A stretch of DNA of 64,000 nt, taken from the NCBI RefSeq assembly GCF_000203795.2, contig NW_006281099.1, positions 2,731,774-2,795,773 of the forward strand. Reading direction: 5' to 3'. The position numbers and the translations under genes were made by a program. The notes under the pieces are model-generated. The model was not told where the DNA came from, made no database searches, and was given only the letters and a program-made list of their open reading frames with translations. This document shows, piece by piece, positions 25,677 to 40,205 of the stretch; the first letter of the stretch is position 1; each line of letters opens with the position of its first letter. This DNA comes from Batrachochytrium dendrobatidis JAM81 (taxonomy: Eukaryota; Chytridiomycota; Chytridiomycetes; Rhizophydiales).

Positions 25677-26887
25677 ATGATGACAGCAGACAAGTATGTA
25701 ATTGTGTATCTGACCATGAATTGCATTGATATACACTCTATGTATCAGATACTTTCTATATAGTGGAAATCAATCCAACTAATGAACAGACTTTGGCATC
25801 ATACCAAATCTGGCCCATCTACTTTCCAACACATACTATCATCTTAAATATATCAATCTTTAAAACATTGGCCTCTTTATAACTATTACATTAGTAGTAG
25901 CGCACGCACTGATGCTGTCGACCTGCCAGCTCAACCAGCCCAGCCAGCTCAACCAACTCAGCAGACACCAAGTAAACCCGAAAAAACAGTGGATCCGACT
26001 CCGCTAGAACCAACCACTTATACCTCAATAGAGGACCAAGCAGAGGAAGATGAGATCTTACGAGAGTTGGAAGAAGAAGACGACGATGACATGGCTGCTA
26101 TATTTAGGGAACGGCGGATGAATGAGCTTCGAGCAGAGTATGTTCATTTACTAGTCTAACTGTTTGGTTACATGTTGGTAGAATTTCCTATGCAATCATG
26201 TCCGATTTAAATGTATTGAGACTAGACCATCTATTTTAATATAGAGCTCATCGCTTACGTCAAATGGGACAGGCTAGACATGGGCATTATGAAACTATTC
26301 GTACAGAAAAGGATATTTTACATATTACCACTACTGCGGAGCGATGTGTTGTTCACTTTAGTCACAAGGATTTTCGAAGATGTCAACTAATGGACCAGCA
26401 CATGCAGGTTTGAAATGCTTTTGAAATTGAGCCAACTTCCTAAAGATCTGTCAGTGCTTGGATACTAAAGCTAATTAAATATGATGACAGGAACTTGCCA
26501 AGAAACACTTCAAGACTCGATTTATCAAGATCGATGTGGCAGACGCACCCTTTCTAGTCGATAAACTCAAGATTCAGATTCTGCCATGCATTATGGCATT
26601 TATAGATGGTGTAACTGTTGACAAGTAGGTCTTTATGGTCTAGCATAGCTATATACTAGTCCTGTTAGCAGTGTCTAATGATATTTACTGGTAGACTTTT
26701 AGGATTTGAAGGAGTCTCTGAAAAAGATGATTTTCCAACATCCATGCTCGAGAAACGTCTTACTGAAGGGAGCAAAGTAATAGTTTTGGATGAAATCAAC
26801 AAAGCTGGAGCCAATTCACGAAGAACGATCCTTGGATTTGCCAACACCAAATCTAGAAATGACAGCGATAGCGAGGATGATGAATAG
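25677..26887 (+). CDS. PLP1: Phosducin-like protein / thioredoxin-domain protein 9
   Basis: Five exons (25677-25693, 25895-26137, 26245-26407, 26491-26624, 26695-26887) give 249 residues. An N-terminal Gln/Pro repeat (PAQPAQPAQPTQQ) and an acidic helix (EEEDDDDMAAIFRERR) precede a thioredoxin fold. The fold contains VVHFSHKDFRRCQLMDQHM, FIKIDVADAPFLVDKLKIQILP and LLGFEGVSEKDDFPT. The CxxC active site is replaced by RRCQ, so redox activity is unlikely; the family (Plp1, TXNDC9) instead assists the CCT chaperonin in folding tubulin and actin. The C-terminus is acidic (DSDSEDDE). The 17-nt first exon is inferred from phase and a GTATGT donor. A second AG three bases downstream of the chosen acceptor would remove one residue. 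Confidence 0.88.
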
Positions 26888-27714
26888 ACTATCAGTTGTT
26901 TTGTGGAATGAATTGACTTTAACTCTAGTTGGGTTTATTATCCAGCTGTATTGTTGTTGTGGTAACACTATAAGAATCATTTGGTATAGGACTATTTTCT
27001 GAAACAAGTGATGATTTTATCAAGGTGTTCAGCTATTCATTGTCTTTAAAGTCAACACCAGTAATTTTCGACTGCATTAAACTGTCAGACTAGTATCCAT
27101 TAGAATCGACTATTTTGCCTGTTACTTTTGCGCACCAACTTGAACTGTCATGCATTTCATAATCAGGGCGTTTTACCGGTCTACGTCATATTCACGTAAA
27201 ATGAACCACTAAATAAGCTAAAATGCATGATAAACAGTCAATCGCATGTTGGATTGGTGTCAATATTACTGGGCAGCATTGTTTTACAAACTCTTAGTTT
27301 ACCCATCTTCATGCTCATCCTTGTACAAAAATACAGAGCAAATGTTCACATCAGTCAATCCTACATCCTTGATACCTTTTCAACCTTCACCTTCCTTTTT
27401 TCAAACCAGACAATATGGCATTGGTGAAGTGCATGGAAACAGCAATTGCATTATTGAGATATGTTGAACTAGAGCGCAAATGTATCTGATTAAAATACAA
27501 CAGAGCTTCTATAGAAGAAACAATCAATTTTTAGTAGGAAAACAATGAATATTCAGCCATTATCTATTTCAAAAGTCACTGCAGAATAAATACAGAAAAA
27601 TATCCCATTTTACGTGGTTTACCAATTTAATTCAACACTTTGTAGCTTGGTTCATTATTGTCGCCATCGTAGTCCATTATACTGAACATAGTACCTCCAT
27701 CCAGTTGTACAAAA
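26888..27714. other. Intergenic region with one TIR element
   Basis: The 830 bp between PLP1 and the membrane glycoprotein gene are about half occupied by the TIR element listed separately. The rest is AT-rich and contains no gene that I can see. Confidence 0.4.
27184..27617. mobile_element. MITE-like TIR element, copy 3 (about 430 bp)
   Basis: The left end CGTCATATTCACGTAAAATG follows a TA and lacks one base of the consensus. The right end CATTTTACGTGG is recognisable but decays after that, so the exact boundary is uncertain. The interior is inverted relative to copies 4-6, because its last 110 bp (ttttagtaggaaaacaatg, then gcagaataaatacag) complement their first 110 bp. It starts about 300 bp after the PLP1 stop and ends about 100 bp before the next gene's start. 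Confidence 0.7.
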
Positions 27715-29572
27715 ATGAGTGCTAAAGCAATAGCACTTATACTGGTTTCCTTTCTGGCTAGCCTTCCAATGAGTGCAGCTCAAACTGGTAAGCCTTGTTC
27801 ATGACGATCATACTATGTGGATATACTCTTTAGGCCATTTTTTCAAATCGTGGCAGTGCCCAGCATTCTTGTTCTTGTCAAGACAAAGAAACAAGAGTCT
27901 ACTATGAAGAGATGGACCATTGGTTTCTTTGACACCCAATTGATGGCAAGAACCATTGGTTGGGCGTTTCATTCCTTGAATTGTGCACATGATTTAGTAG
28001 TCGCCGCCTTGCTTCATTCATAATGTGGCTGAATTTTAAATTAGCCTGTAGCGCATTGGATTGAATGAAGCTTCTACTGCAGCTATGGATGGAACCGTTG
28101 ATCCTATCTATTTTATTTCAAAGCTAGCATGATTCTAATGCTTATCAATTTATGCAAACTTTGTATTAGGGTCGGGCACGTTTCTGCTGAGCAACGATGG
28201 CGTTTGGCCTGCTGGCTCTACCCAGACAGTCACTCTCATGACAATCATGACTACAAGAAAAAAGCTGTATGTCGATAATATGTCACTTTTACTAGGTGGA
28301 GCTACTGTACCTATCTGCCAGCGTCAGTTTGGAAACGCTGGTGGCTCGGCTTCTTGTTCCTTCACTGTGCCAGATAACACTTCTCCCTCGACTGGAACCG
28401 TGTCTGCTCAGTATGAAGAATGTACAGATATTCTTGGTGGGCCTGCCTTTTGTTCGGGTCAGTCGAATGCGATCAGTAGTCCAGTAGCTGTTTTAGCAGT
28501 ACTTTCTTCCACTACAGCGACATCCGCTCGTACGACTACATTGGCATCACCCACAACTACATCTGCAACTACCACGATCACATCTGCTCGTACAACCCTG
28601 TCGTCTACTTCATCCAGTACCACTTCTACTGCCACTAATGCATCCAGTGCAGATAGTAGTTCTGGATCCACTGCAGCAAATACGGGTATTATTGTTGGAT
28701 GTATCATTGGTGCGATTGTTCTTCTGATCATACTTGGTATGGTCATTTGGCGCTGGCTGCGAGCCCGTAATGGTAACAAGGATAGCAAGATTCAGTTGTA
28801 TAATAGTTCGCTTGATGCCAAGTCTGGGCCAGCTCCACTAGATGCAGAGACTGCAGCCAGTATTCGAGCTGCTGCTGCTGCTGCAGCCATTGCCACTGGA
28901 ATGAACCGTGGTAGCGAGTCTGTGAGTGGGTCAGAACTGAATCCAATACGACCCATATCTAGCTCTACTGCTAATGCATTGACTCCATCTGGAGCTCCAT
29001 CATCCTCGACTGCAGCAACTATTTCTACTATGGTGCCTATCGGTTCATCAAAGGCTGCTTCACATAAAGGATCCGCTGTTTCGCTGACTCAAACTGGCAA
29101 TATACACGTACCACCAGAACATGTCCCTCCTATGCCCACTATGGTATCCATACCGGAGCAGCAAATGCAGTATGCACAATACCCTGCTCAACCCTACTAT
29201 GGACAATCCTATTCTTCAGAGGCAGTATCTGCTGCAGGTATTCCAACCTCAAACTACTACCAACAAGCTTATCCAGCACCTCACCCCAATATGGTCATGA
29301 ACTACGATCCCAACTATAACCCTCAGTTTGATCCCTACTACAACCATCAGTATCAGCCTCAGTATGATCCTAATTACAATCCTCAGCTCCATGGGCAGTA
29401 TGATCCCCGACTCCCAATGATGTATCCAGATGCACAACAGCAGCAGGTGACAGCCTTCCCAATGCATCCATACCCTCCCCATTCAGGGTATACATCTCCA
29501 CCACCAGAACAGTCCATACCAACTCTTGAACAGACACAACCTTATCCTCATGCTCAGTCACCTACGCATTAG
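27715..29572 (+). CDS. Secreted/single-pass membrane glycoprotein, Ser/Thr-rich, Tyr/Pro-rich tail
   Basis: Two exons (27715-27787, 28170-29572) give 491 residues. A signal peptide (MSAKAIALILVSFLASLPMS) leads into a roughly 90-residue lumenal domain containing Cys residues (PICQRQFGN, ASCSFTVPD, EECTDILGG, FCSGQ). A mucin-like Ser/Thr stretch follows, and then one membrane helix (GIIVGCIIGAIVLLIILGMV) with a stop-transfer RWLRARN. The cytoplasmic tail has an Ala run, Ser-rich sequence and a Tyr/Asn/Pro-rich repeat (YDPNYNPQFDPYYNHQYQPQ, then YDPNYNPQ again). The layout is like fungal wall-stress sensors (Wsc/Mid2), but no WSC domain is evident, so function is open. The 382-nt intron is unusually long for this window. 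Confidence 0.8.
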
Positions 29573-29687
29573 CAATCCTGTTTATGAATTTTGATAATAA
29601 AAATGCAGTTATTTGTATTTGAAATCATTCCACGTGATATAATGCTTAAAAGTCTAATTCGCAACTTCATGGTTCAACCACATCATC

Positions 29688-31319
29688 ATGCCTCTGTTTC
29701 CAGTTGCCTTTGGGCTCGGTGTGTTTGTTATTGCAGTTGTAGGAATTGTTACAATAGTGAAAGTCATTAATGAACAAAATATGATGTACAATGACCATCA
29801 TCACAATCGCAAACGTAACCGCTACGACAAGCATGATTCTGACAAACATCACTTTGACAGTCATCATCAGCATAATCACTCTGAAGACCATCAGCATAAT
29901 CACAATTCCAACAGTCATCATTGTAATGGTGAAAACTCTCAATCCGAGCGTATGCCTTTGACGGAAATTAAACTAGAACACCTGTTTGGCTTGAATGCTC
30001 ATGATGACGATAAGTTGAACTTGAAGACAGCTCCGATTGTCAACGAAAGCATGTCCACTTCAATCCATCATAGCAATGCCGACCAGGGTTTACGTCAGCG
30101 TAAACCTATAAACAAGAATTCTGCAGACACTCCCATTGCTGGTACTGCACACTATACACTTTCACACAACTCCCGTGCACCATACTATGACGAACCACAC
30201 CCAGACCTCGTTGATTTACTAAATGCTCCTGTAGTCAATGATTCTAATTTGGTAACTAAATACAATTCACCATCCGGGCCGTTATCCTCTGTTCCTCTGG
30301 CATTCGATTCCCTGCTTGTCAATACTATGGATGTCGCTCCCGCGGTATCAATAACTGAAACTTATTTCAAACCAAAAGTTGATGCGATTGTTCCAACCTC
30401 ATCTTCCCTTGTAAAAGCATCGCTTCCCGATTGGATTGATCAGGAGCGGGTCGAACTACAACGTAAAATTGACCTACTTGCGGCTTATGAAACAAGTCAA
30501 AAGGAACTCTTGGCCGTTGAGAATGAAGTGCGATCCATCAGTCAACGTCGTCGTGATCTTGAAATCAAACAAACGGCATTAAAGCAAGCCCTTTTTGGTA
30601 CTACCCACTCATCAGATTCTAAATCTGAAAGTGCAGATGTCAAGGACAATAACGCTATACAAAAAATTCAGGAAAACTATGCATCTACTGCTATTCTTTC
30701 ACCTCCTGTAGTCGCTGTAGCAAGCATACAAGAGACTGCAGATGCATATATGGAATCTGCTACTAAATCGAATGTATTGTCTGTTGCAGAAGGTATAGAG
30801 ACTACTGCTAATCCTTCTAAAGCAAATTCTGTATTTGAAGATATTATTTCCATTGCTTCTAGCAATTCCCTTTTAATCTCTTCTGATTCGCAAACAGCGG
30901 GTCGTACTAATGTTTATACCAGCAACCACCTGACCACTACTGGCGATCAGTTGGATCTTAACCAAGCTTTCTGTACCGACGCAGTTTTGTTTCCCGCTCT
31001 TGCCAACGATGCAATCTCGAACTGTAGCCTAGCACCATCATATGTCTCGGCAAAGAATGCTGATTTGAACCCATTTGAATTTCAACATGAGAATGACGAT
31101 TCTCATCTCCCCAACACTTCCTTGCATGGTTTAGTCGACAGTGATAGCGTCCCGTCTATCCTGGCTATCCCCACATACTTGGAAACCAGCAGTGAAAGCG
31201 GACAGCTTTCGCAAAGTTCGTTTGACCATGTCCATTCATCTCAAGCTGCATCTTCTGCTACAGATGAGGCCTGGACTCGTTGTAGTGAAGATGGCTATTC
31301 ATATCATAACGATATGTAA
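29688..31319 (+). CDS. Hypothetical single-pass membrane protein with His-rich segment
   Basis: This is an uninterrupted frame of 543 residues. The first 27 residues form a hydrophobic segment (MPLFPVAFGLGVFVIAVVGI) that could be a signal anchor. It is followed at about 35-80 by a His/Asp/Asn-rich stretch (HHHNRKRN, DKHHFDSHHQHNHSEDHQHN) with a composition like metal-binding loops. A short charged coiled coil lies around residues 255-305 (QERVELQRKIDLLAAYETSQ ... ISQRRRDLEIKQTALKQAL). The remainder is Ser/Ala/Thr-rich and probably disordered. I do not recognise the family. It follows the upstream glycoprotein gene by 115 bp on the same strand. His-rich DNA in one frame could also arise from a CAT/CAC repeat, so zinc binding is only a possibility. 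Confidence 0.7.
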   Translation: MPLFPVAFGLGVFVIAVVGIVTIVKVINEQNMMYNDHHHNRKRNRYDKHDSDKHHFDSHHQHNHSEDHQHNHNSNSHHCNGENSQSERMPLTEIKLEHLFGLNAHDDDKLNLKTAPIVNESMSTSIHHSNADQGLRQRKPINKNSADTPIAGTAHYTLSHNSRAPYYDEPHPDLVDLLNAPVVNDSNLVTKYNSPSGPLSSVPLAFDSLLVNTMDVAPAVSITETYFKPKVDAIVPTSSSLVKASLPDWIDQERVELQRKIDLLAAYETSQKELLAVENEVRSISQRRRDLEIKQTALKQALFGTTHSSDSKSESADVKDNNAIQKIQENYASTAILSPPVVAVASIQETADAYMESATKSNVLSVAEGIETTANPSKANSVFEDIISIASSNSLLISSDSQTAGRTNVYTSNHLTTTGDQLDLNQAFCTDAVLFPALANDAISNCSLAPSYVSAKNADLNPFEFQHENDDSHLPNTSLHGLVDSDSVPSILAIPTYLETSSESGQLSQSSFDHVHSSQAASSATDEAWTRCSEDGYSYHNDM

Positions 31320-31568
31320 TTTGAACCACAAAGGCTGTACCAGATTTGGTAGCTGGTGTTGAATCCTTATCAAAATCTCATTGAAACCATAGCAAGCGTG
31401 TCGCTATTTTACCACCTTGCTCATTTATAATGCGTTTCTATTTTTCGTCTTTATTCGTCCGACAATGGTCTTCATGCAAACACACTCAAAAATAAATTCT
31501 TTTGCAACCAATACTATGCCTCTAGGTTTAAAAGTAATTTCCCTAGGAGTCTATTTGTATCGATTACC

Positions 31569-34725
<3,157 letters not shown>

Positions 34726-34822
34726 ACTCTTGTGTGGAATCATAGACATTCGATGGCAGTATTACTATTGTCCGATTATGATAAAGGTTGAACTTGTGTA
34801 AATGTAGAATTAAATCTAATTA

Positions 34823-35009
34823 TAACTGTATTCGCGTAAAATGAAACACTGCAGTCACTATTTTGCTTCAGAATAAATGGCTAATATTCGTTGTTTTCTT
34901 ACTAGAAATTGGCCGATTCTTGAATCAATACAATTCTGTCCAGTAATATGGGCTGTTTATTATATACTTTAGCATTCTTATTCAGTGATCCATTACGTGA
35001 ATCTGGCTG
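34823..35009. mobile_element. MITE-like TIR element, copy 4 (187 bp, internally deleted)
   Basis: The left end TAACTGTATTCGCGTAAAAT and the right end CCATTACGTGAATCTGGCTG match the family. They are flanked by TA at 34821-34822 and 35010-35011. This is the shortest copy: it keeps both ends and the first 100 bp of internal sequence (ttttgcttcagaataaatgg, ttttcttactagaaattggc) and then jumps to the right end. It sits in the only DNA available for both the katanin and CFAP206 promoters. Confidence 0.8.
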
Positions 35010-35302
35010 TAACTGGCAACAGCATTATAGATTAAAGTAGGCTGATGGCTATTCTCTACATAAATAGTCAAAACCGTGTTTACTATTCCAAATCCAAATG
35101 TGGGTCTTGGAATGTGGTCTATTAAAACAGTATTTATAGTTTTACCAAAATCTATTTTTTCAGCTTAATTGTTTGAAAAGTTCGAGTTTAAGAGCAGTCA
35201 GCTAGTCTTTGTAGAAACTCACGAGTCCCCACTTTATTCAAAACAAATATACATAGACCAAAGGGCTCATAGCACATTTTCTATTTTTTAAACCATTTCA
35301 AT

Positions 35303-38300
35303 ATGTCTTCTGACGAAGTTATTCGGCATATCATTTCTGATATTACGACAAGGTCTTCAAATGTCCTCAAGTCGCGTAAGATAAAGGCGACAGATGTCAA
35401 ACCCAAGTCCACCTTACAACAAACAGTCAAGCCAGTAAAATACGATGTAGAATTCTCAAACGAACCAGTTGAAAATGAAATCATGAATTTAAACAATCAA
35501 GACTATCAACCTCAAGAAACAGATTCAGACAATCTACCGCCATTACCCAACGACTCGATAGTTGGCCAAAAGGATAGAGAGACGGAAAACACGCTTTCAG
35601 CACAAGCAAGTCCTCCTAAAGTTGTGTCGCAAAAGCACAATTATGAGCATATCAAACATATATTTTTGGAAGGTATACGCTCTCAAATCATCTCCACCCA
35701 TGTGTCAGAAACGCTCGCTGCATTTTTTATCAGAGCAGTCGTGCTTGATCCCAAAAATGCATTCCATATAGAAAAGGAGCTATCTAGAGACGAAGTTTCT
35801 CGCCTGATTGACGTAAGTAATGATATAAATCTTACTAGTCGTTTACTTGTCATGAAGTTTTATATACTGATCTGGTATAATGGGCACTGAATAGCTGTGC
35901 GTGGAGAAAATTGTTTCTGAAAATGATCCAATTCAAGAAACCGTTAAAATGCAAGTATATTTTGATACAAACTTTCCAGCTCAAGGTAAGTTGAATTAAT
36001 TATTGTGATCAAGATGATCCAGATTTCAACTTCAAATATTCTGATAGGACAAGATACAGTTATTTCTCACACTCATAATATTGAAAATTATTGATGTAGA
36101 TGACTTTCTGCACAGAGAAAAGCTTACCAGAATTGAGTCATGCTCAAACATGTTGCGAGAGATTCTAGATGCCAAATCCAAAACAATTCCAGCTTATGAA
36201 GGTATTCTCAAACACAACTCTCCTGCGTCATAGTAAACAAAAATAACAAACCATGCTTTGAATTTGCTACTATAAATCTAGCCATGTATTCCAAGATTGT
36301 ATTGTATGTTCTGCTTCGTGCACATGTTGGAAACGCAACAGATGTTCGAGTAGTTCGCGAAACTACAACTGCACTTGAGTCTGTATTCCCTCAAAGCGAG
36401 CTCAATGCATTCATATCCCTTACGCGAACTGAAAAAGAAGCTCAATTAAACGGTCTGGCTCAACTTGTGACGGGTATTCGCTTATTCAACAAACAGCTTG
36501 GAAAAGGAGGCGAATCCATTGATAAACGTGGGTTCACATCATTCCAATTGTATAGATTCAACCCCAAGATTTAAACTGATGTAAATTGTATACATTCATC
36601 AACTTTATTGGTACTGTTAGTTCCTGAGCTGTGTGCATTGGAGCTCAGAGAAATATCTATTTTGCTGCATAATCACACTCAGCAAACCGAACATCTTGTT
36701 CAACAGTATAAAGGTAACAATGCAGTCAATAATCTACACATGATGATATCTTGACGAGTTTTGATCCAACTGTGCACATTGCTTGAAATAGCCGTGTTGG
36801 ATTATGAAAATTCTACTCCCGACTCTGAAGTGACTCCAGAAATTGCCGAGCGTGTCCGGTGTGCTCTTGTTTTTCGACGGCAATATCTTGTTTATTTGGA
36901 TGCATTACAGGTAAATCATAGTCTACCCACAAGCCATTGCTTTAGGCTAAACCGTGGATAGTTAATGAAACCACAAAGTTTTGATCTAAACTTAATTACA
37001 CTTCAATTATTCGGATTTGGGTCAATTTATGATTTGGTTTAGGAACAAGTTTCAAAAGCTAGACAAATGCTTATTTCCATTGGAGAAAAGTTTGATAGCA
37101 CAATGCAAGAGCTCAAGGCAACATGTAAATCAAAGACTGCCGTACCGGTTGGCCAAGTGTATCCGCAATTCATCATGATCTATGATCTATGGTCCAATTG
37201 GACGGATGAACTCTTTTTGCTTGCATTTAAACGTGGTATTCTCGATCAGCTAAACAACTACTCCATGGTAAATCGATTTGCCGAGTTTGATCATACATAC
37301 CAGTTTTGTTACATGAACAAAACTCGACTAATTTGTTTGATTGCATCTATGCCATGAATTTGATATCAGTCATTTACTGTAGAGATACCATCACTTGTAG
37401 ATACATTAAGCATGCAATTTCGTGCAGATATTGAACCCGAGATACTTCCAGGTAATGCAGTGTCCAATCAAAAATGATTTTGCTGATGAAACTAATAGCG
37501 CTTATAAACTATAGAGAACGAAGTGATTGAAAAGGCTGCAGTTACAATGGTATCAATAGCAATGGTGAATAAAACCGTGGAAGTTATTCACCCAGGAAAC
37601 ACCACTCAGTATTACAAGCTTCCAGTAGAATATGGCGTACGTGGCTTAATTGTATATCTTTGCAACTTACTGTTAGTAACCAACGATTGTTTTTGATCTA
37701 AAAGGGATTTTGTCCATATTCTCTTGTTACTCGAGATGGGCTTGTCGTGCCTGGAGATAAAAATATTGGAATGATCCGATACAAGGATAAGCTATTTTCA
37801 TTTGCTAACCTAGAATCTATGGTTGGATTTTGCGAGGCTCCAGAAAGGTATGAATAAGTGTGTAATGTTGCTACGATTGTAGCATTAGACTCAATACCAG
37901 ACTCTAACATTCACTCGAGCAATTAGATACATGAGAACAGTGATCGATATGGCTAAAGCTAACCCCGGATTTGTTCAGCTTTTGCATTTATACAACTATT
38001 TTCCTACTGTCGAGGCATTGGAGCGGGTAGGTCTGGGCTGAAATAACTCTTGTCTAGTTGAATGACTATGCTCGACCAGTTCGTTCAAATCGTTTAAATT
38101 TCCAACAATGAATACTATTTGTCTAGGCCAAATCGTATACCCGCCAACGCTTGCTGGGTCAGATGCCTATTGTAGCAGAAATTGGATGTCAAGTAGAAAC
38201 CCACATTGTAGAAACTCAGATCAACTCAAAGTACCACTGGAATGAATGGGATCTTCGCCGTGAAGCACTGATGCTTGTAAATCTCAAAGACAAGCACACT

Positions 38301-38909
38301 CACTCTACTCAAACTGCTTTGAGTCACTTCCGTCGTGAATCGGAAACACAATACTATCAGCCTAAAGACTCGACCACTCAGACAAAAAAGACATCCAAAA
38401 CCAGTATGCCGCGAAATGTGGTGTTTTATGCTGGGCTGAGAAATAGTGGTAAACCACTGCGTGGAAATATGTATGCCTCGCCTTTTATGCCACATGAAAG
38501 ATATTTCAAGACAGTAAATCTTACTGTCGATCATGATGGGAGTCGCGTACCATGTGGTGATGTATTTGGATTGAAAAATGTTATGCCACCAATCCCTAAT
38601 CAAAACACCAAAGAATTACAACGCAAATCTACTACGACCGACTCTAGTACCAATCTGTCAAATTCAATCTCTTCTGTCAAGACATCGATACAGAATGTGT
38701 ACAAGAGTCAAACTACTTTTGAAAACACATCGAATAGACCACAACATATTCTTCAAGAAAGCCAGAAAAGTTTAGCTGCATCATTCAAGAGAGCCTCTGT
38801 GAGTACGAGTGCGTCTACTATAAGCAGTGTATCTTCAGCTACCTCTGAATCCACGATTAGCAGGAATACTGAGATGAAGAGCGATGAAAGTATCGACAAC
38901 AAATTGTAA
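35303..38909 (+). CDS. CFAP206: Cilia- and flagella-associated protein 206 (CFAP206/C6orf165)
   Basis: About ten plus-strand exons are present; the first ends at 35812. Signature blocks run in order: ETLAAFFIRAVVLDPKNAF, ENDPIQETVKMQVYFDTNF and IVLYVLLRAHVGNATDVRVV. These are followed by LVTGIRLFNKQLGKGGESID, CKSKTAVPVGQVYPQFI, FCPYSLVTRDGLVVPGDKNI and WNEWDLRREALMLVNLKDKH. The tail has THSTQTALSHFRRESETQYY and STTQTKK. All match C6orf165/CFAP206, including the repeated STQT-like elements. The protein helps build the radial-spoke 2 and inner dynein arm region of motile axonemes. A roughly 55-residue disordered insert after residue 25 and a Ser/Thr-rich C-terminal extension of about 100 residues are additions relative to animal proteins. 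The start at 35303 gives MSSDEVIRHIISDI, which aligns with the family N-terminus. Confidence 0.93.
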
Positions 38910-39024
38910 GGCAGTATCAAACAGCCATGCCAATCAAATATTACTACTAATAGACAATAAATACAAATCTCTGAATCTCAAATGGGTTTATGGAATATCG
39001 AATGAAAGAAGCAGTTTTATCTTG

Positions 39025-40072
39025 CTAATCTTGAGAAAAAATACGCGATGCAATATCATCTACAATCCAATCAATCCCAGCAAGAAGATTGTTTCCTGTG
39101 ACAGCGCTGCATCCTTCAATGTGCCAATGATGGGTATTAATATTGTCCAAGTCCAGCATCTGTCAATTACAGTTACAATAATTTAAATCAATAATCTGCA
39201 ACTATCGATTGGATGCAGAAAGTAAGGGCCGCTGAAGCGGTAAAAACAATGTATTGCTAGACAACCCACCTCTTTAATCTTCTCAAATGACAGTGCTGTT
39301 GATAGATCCTGCTTGTTCGCAAAGATTAAAAGGGATGCGCCGGCAAGTCGCTAAATATAACGGGACAATCATGGATGGATTTAACGCTCATACACTTGTA
39401 CAAACTGGCGTGGTAATGAATAGAAGCACTATGGATTTGATAAATAGATTTACAATAAAAATTGTTTACCTCTTCCTTAAGAAGCTCCTTGAGCTCATTC
39501 TTACAGTCTTCAAGCCGATCCAGACGGTCGGCACTATCAACAACCCACACCAGTCCGTCAGTCTGTTCAAAATAATTTCTCCAATACGAACGGATAGACT
39601 TTTGGCCGCCAACATCCCAGATATTGAGTTTGTATCTACATATTGAAATGCCAAGCAGAATAGATTAGAACCATCGCGCATGGAATACTATGGAATGGAC
39701 CCGAAGTTGACAATCTTTAATTTCTGGACAAAACGAAATTCTAGAGAGCAATTAACGAGTCCGATAGAGTGCAATGGATGGCTTACCCCTTATGTTCGAT
39801 GGTTTTGATATTGAATCCCAGTGTTGGGGAAATAGTGGAAATATCCTCTCCATTGATCCGTTTTAAAATGGTAGTCTTTCCCGCATTATCCAGACCACTA
39901 TGATCTTGAAAATATATAGATAGAAATGGTTCAGAAACAAATAGAATCAAGCATTCTGCAAGGTTCATCTCAAACTGCTTCAAGCTAATATATTATGCTA
40001 TTCTTACAGCATAAGAATTCGAGTCTCCTTCTCCTTAGCCTTCAGTTTTTTGATAATTGTCAGCAGTCCCAT
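39025..40072 (-). CDS. ARL2: ADP-ribosylation factor-like GTPase ARL2
   Basis: Minus-strand exons encode a complete small GTPase. The N-terminus is [21 protein letters not shown]-loop LDNAGKTT, switch [11 protein letters not shown], switch II DVGGQKS, the guanine motif NKQD and SAVTG are all present. The C-terminus is [14 protein letters not shown] before TAG at 39025-39027. [12 protein letters not shown] and IDWIVDDI match ARL2 rather than ARL3. ARL2 works with tubulin cofactors C, D and E in tubulin folding and with BART in mitochondria and cilia. About six exons are used. The gene lies between CFAP206 and the DUF1764 gene; the 133-bp space to the latter is a divergent upstream region. Confidence 0.93.
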
Positions 40073-40205
40073 TATTGCAAGGATTTTATGGCTTTTATAA
40101 ATCTAAACTCGATTCGATTTGGTCAAGACAAAAGTCGAATGCCTTGGATTAACATGAGGGTTTGTTTGACATTTTGAATTTCAATATTCCGATTTCACTG
40201 CACAA

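Noticed and set aside
28459..28788. Minus-strand Val/Asp-rich open frame opposite the Ser/Thr-rich segment of the membrane glycoprotein
   Set aside because: The antisense of repeated ACT/ACA codons gives long open frames by composition; it has no independent signal.
29667..29942. Minus-strand hydrophobic open frame rich in Met/Val
   Set aside because: It is the antisense reading of the His-rich CAT/CAC stretch of the gene on the plus strand.
35009..35020. RFX X-box-like sequence (GTTGCCAGTTAC on the minus strand) in the katanin-CFAP206 intergenic region
   Set aside because: The first half fits, but the second half has one mismatch and the usual two-base spacer is missing. It also overlaps the end of a TIR element, so chance is likely.
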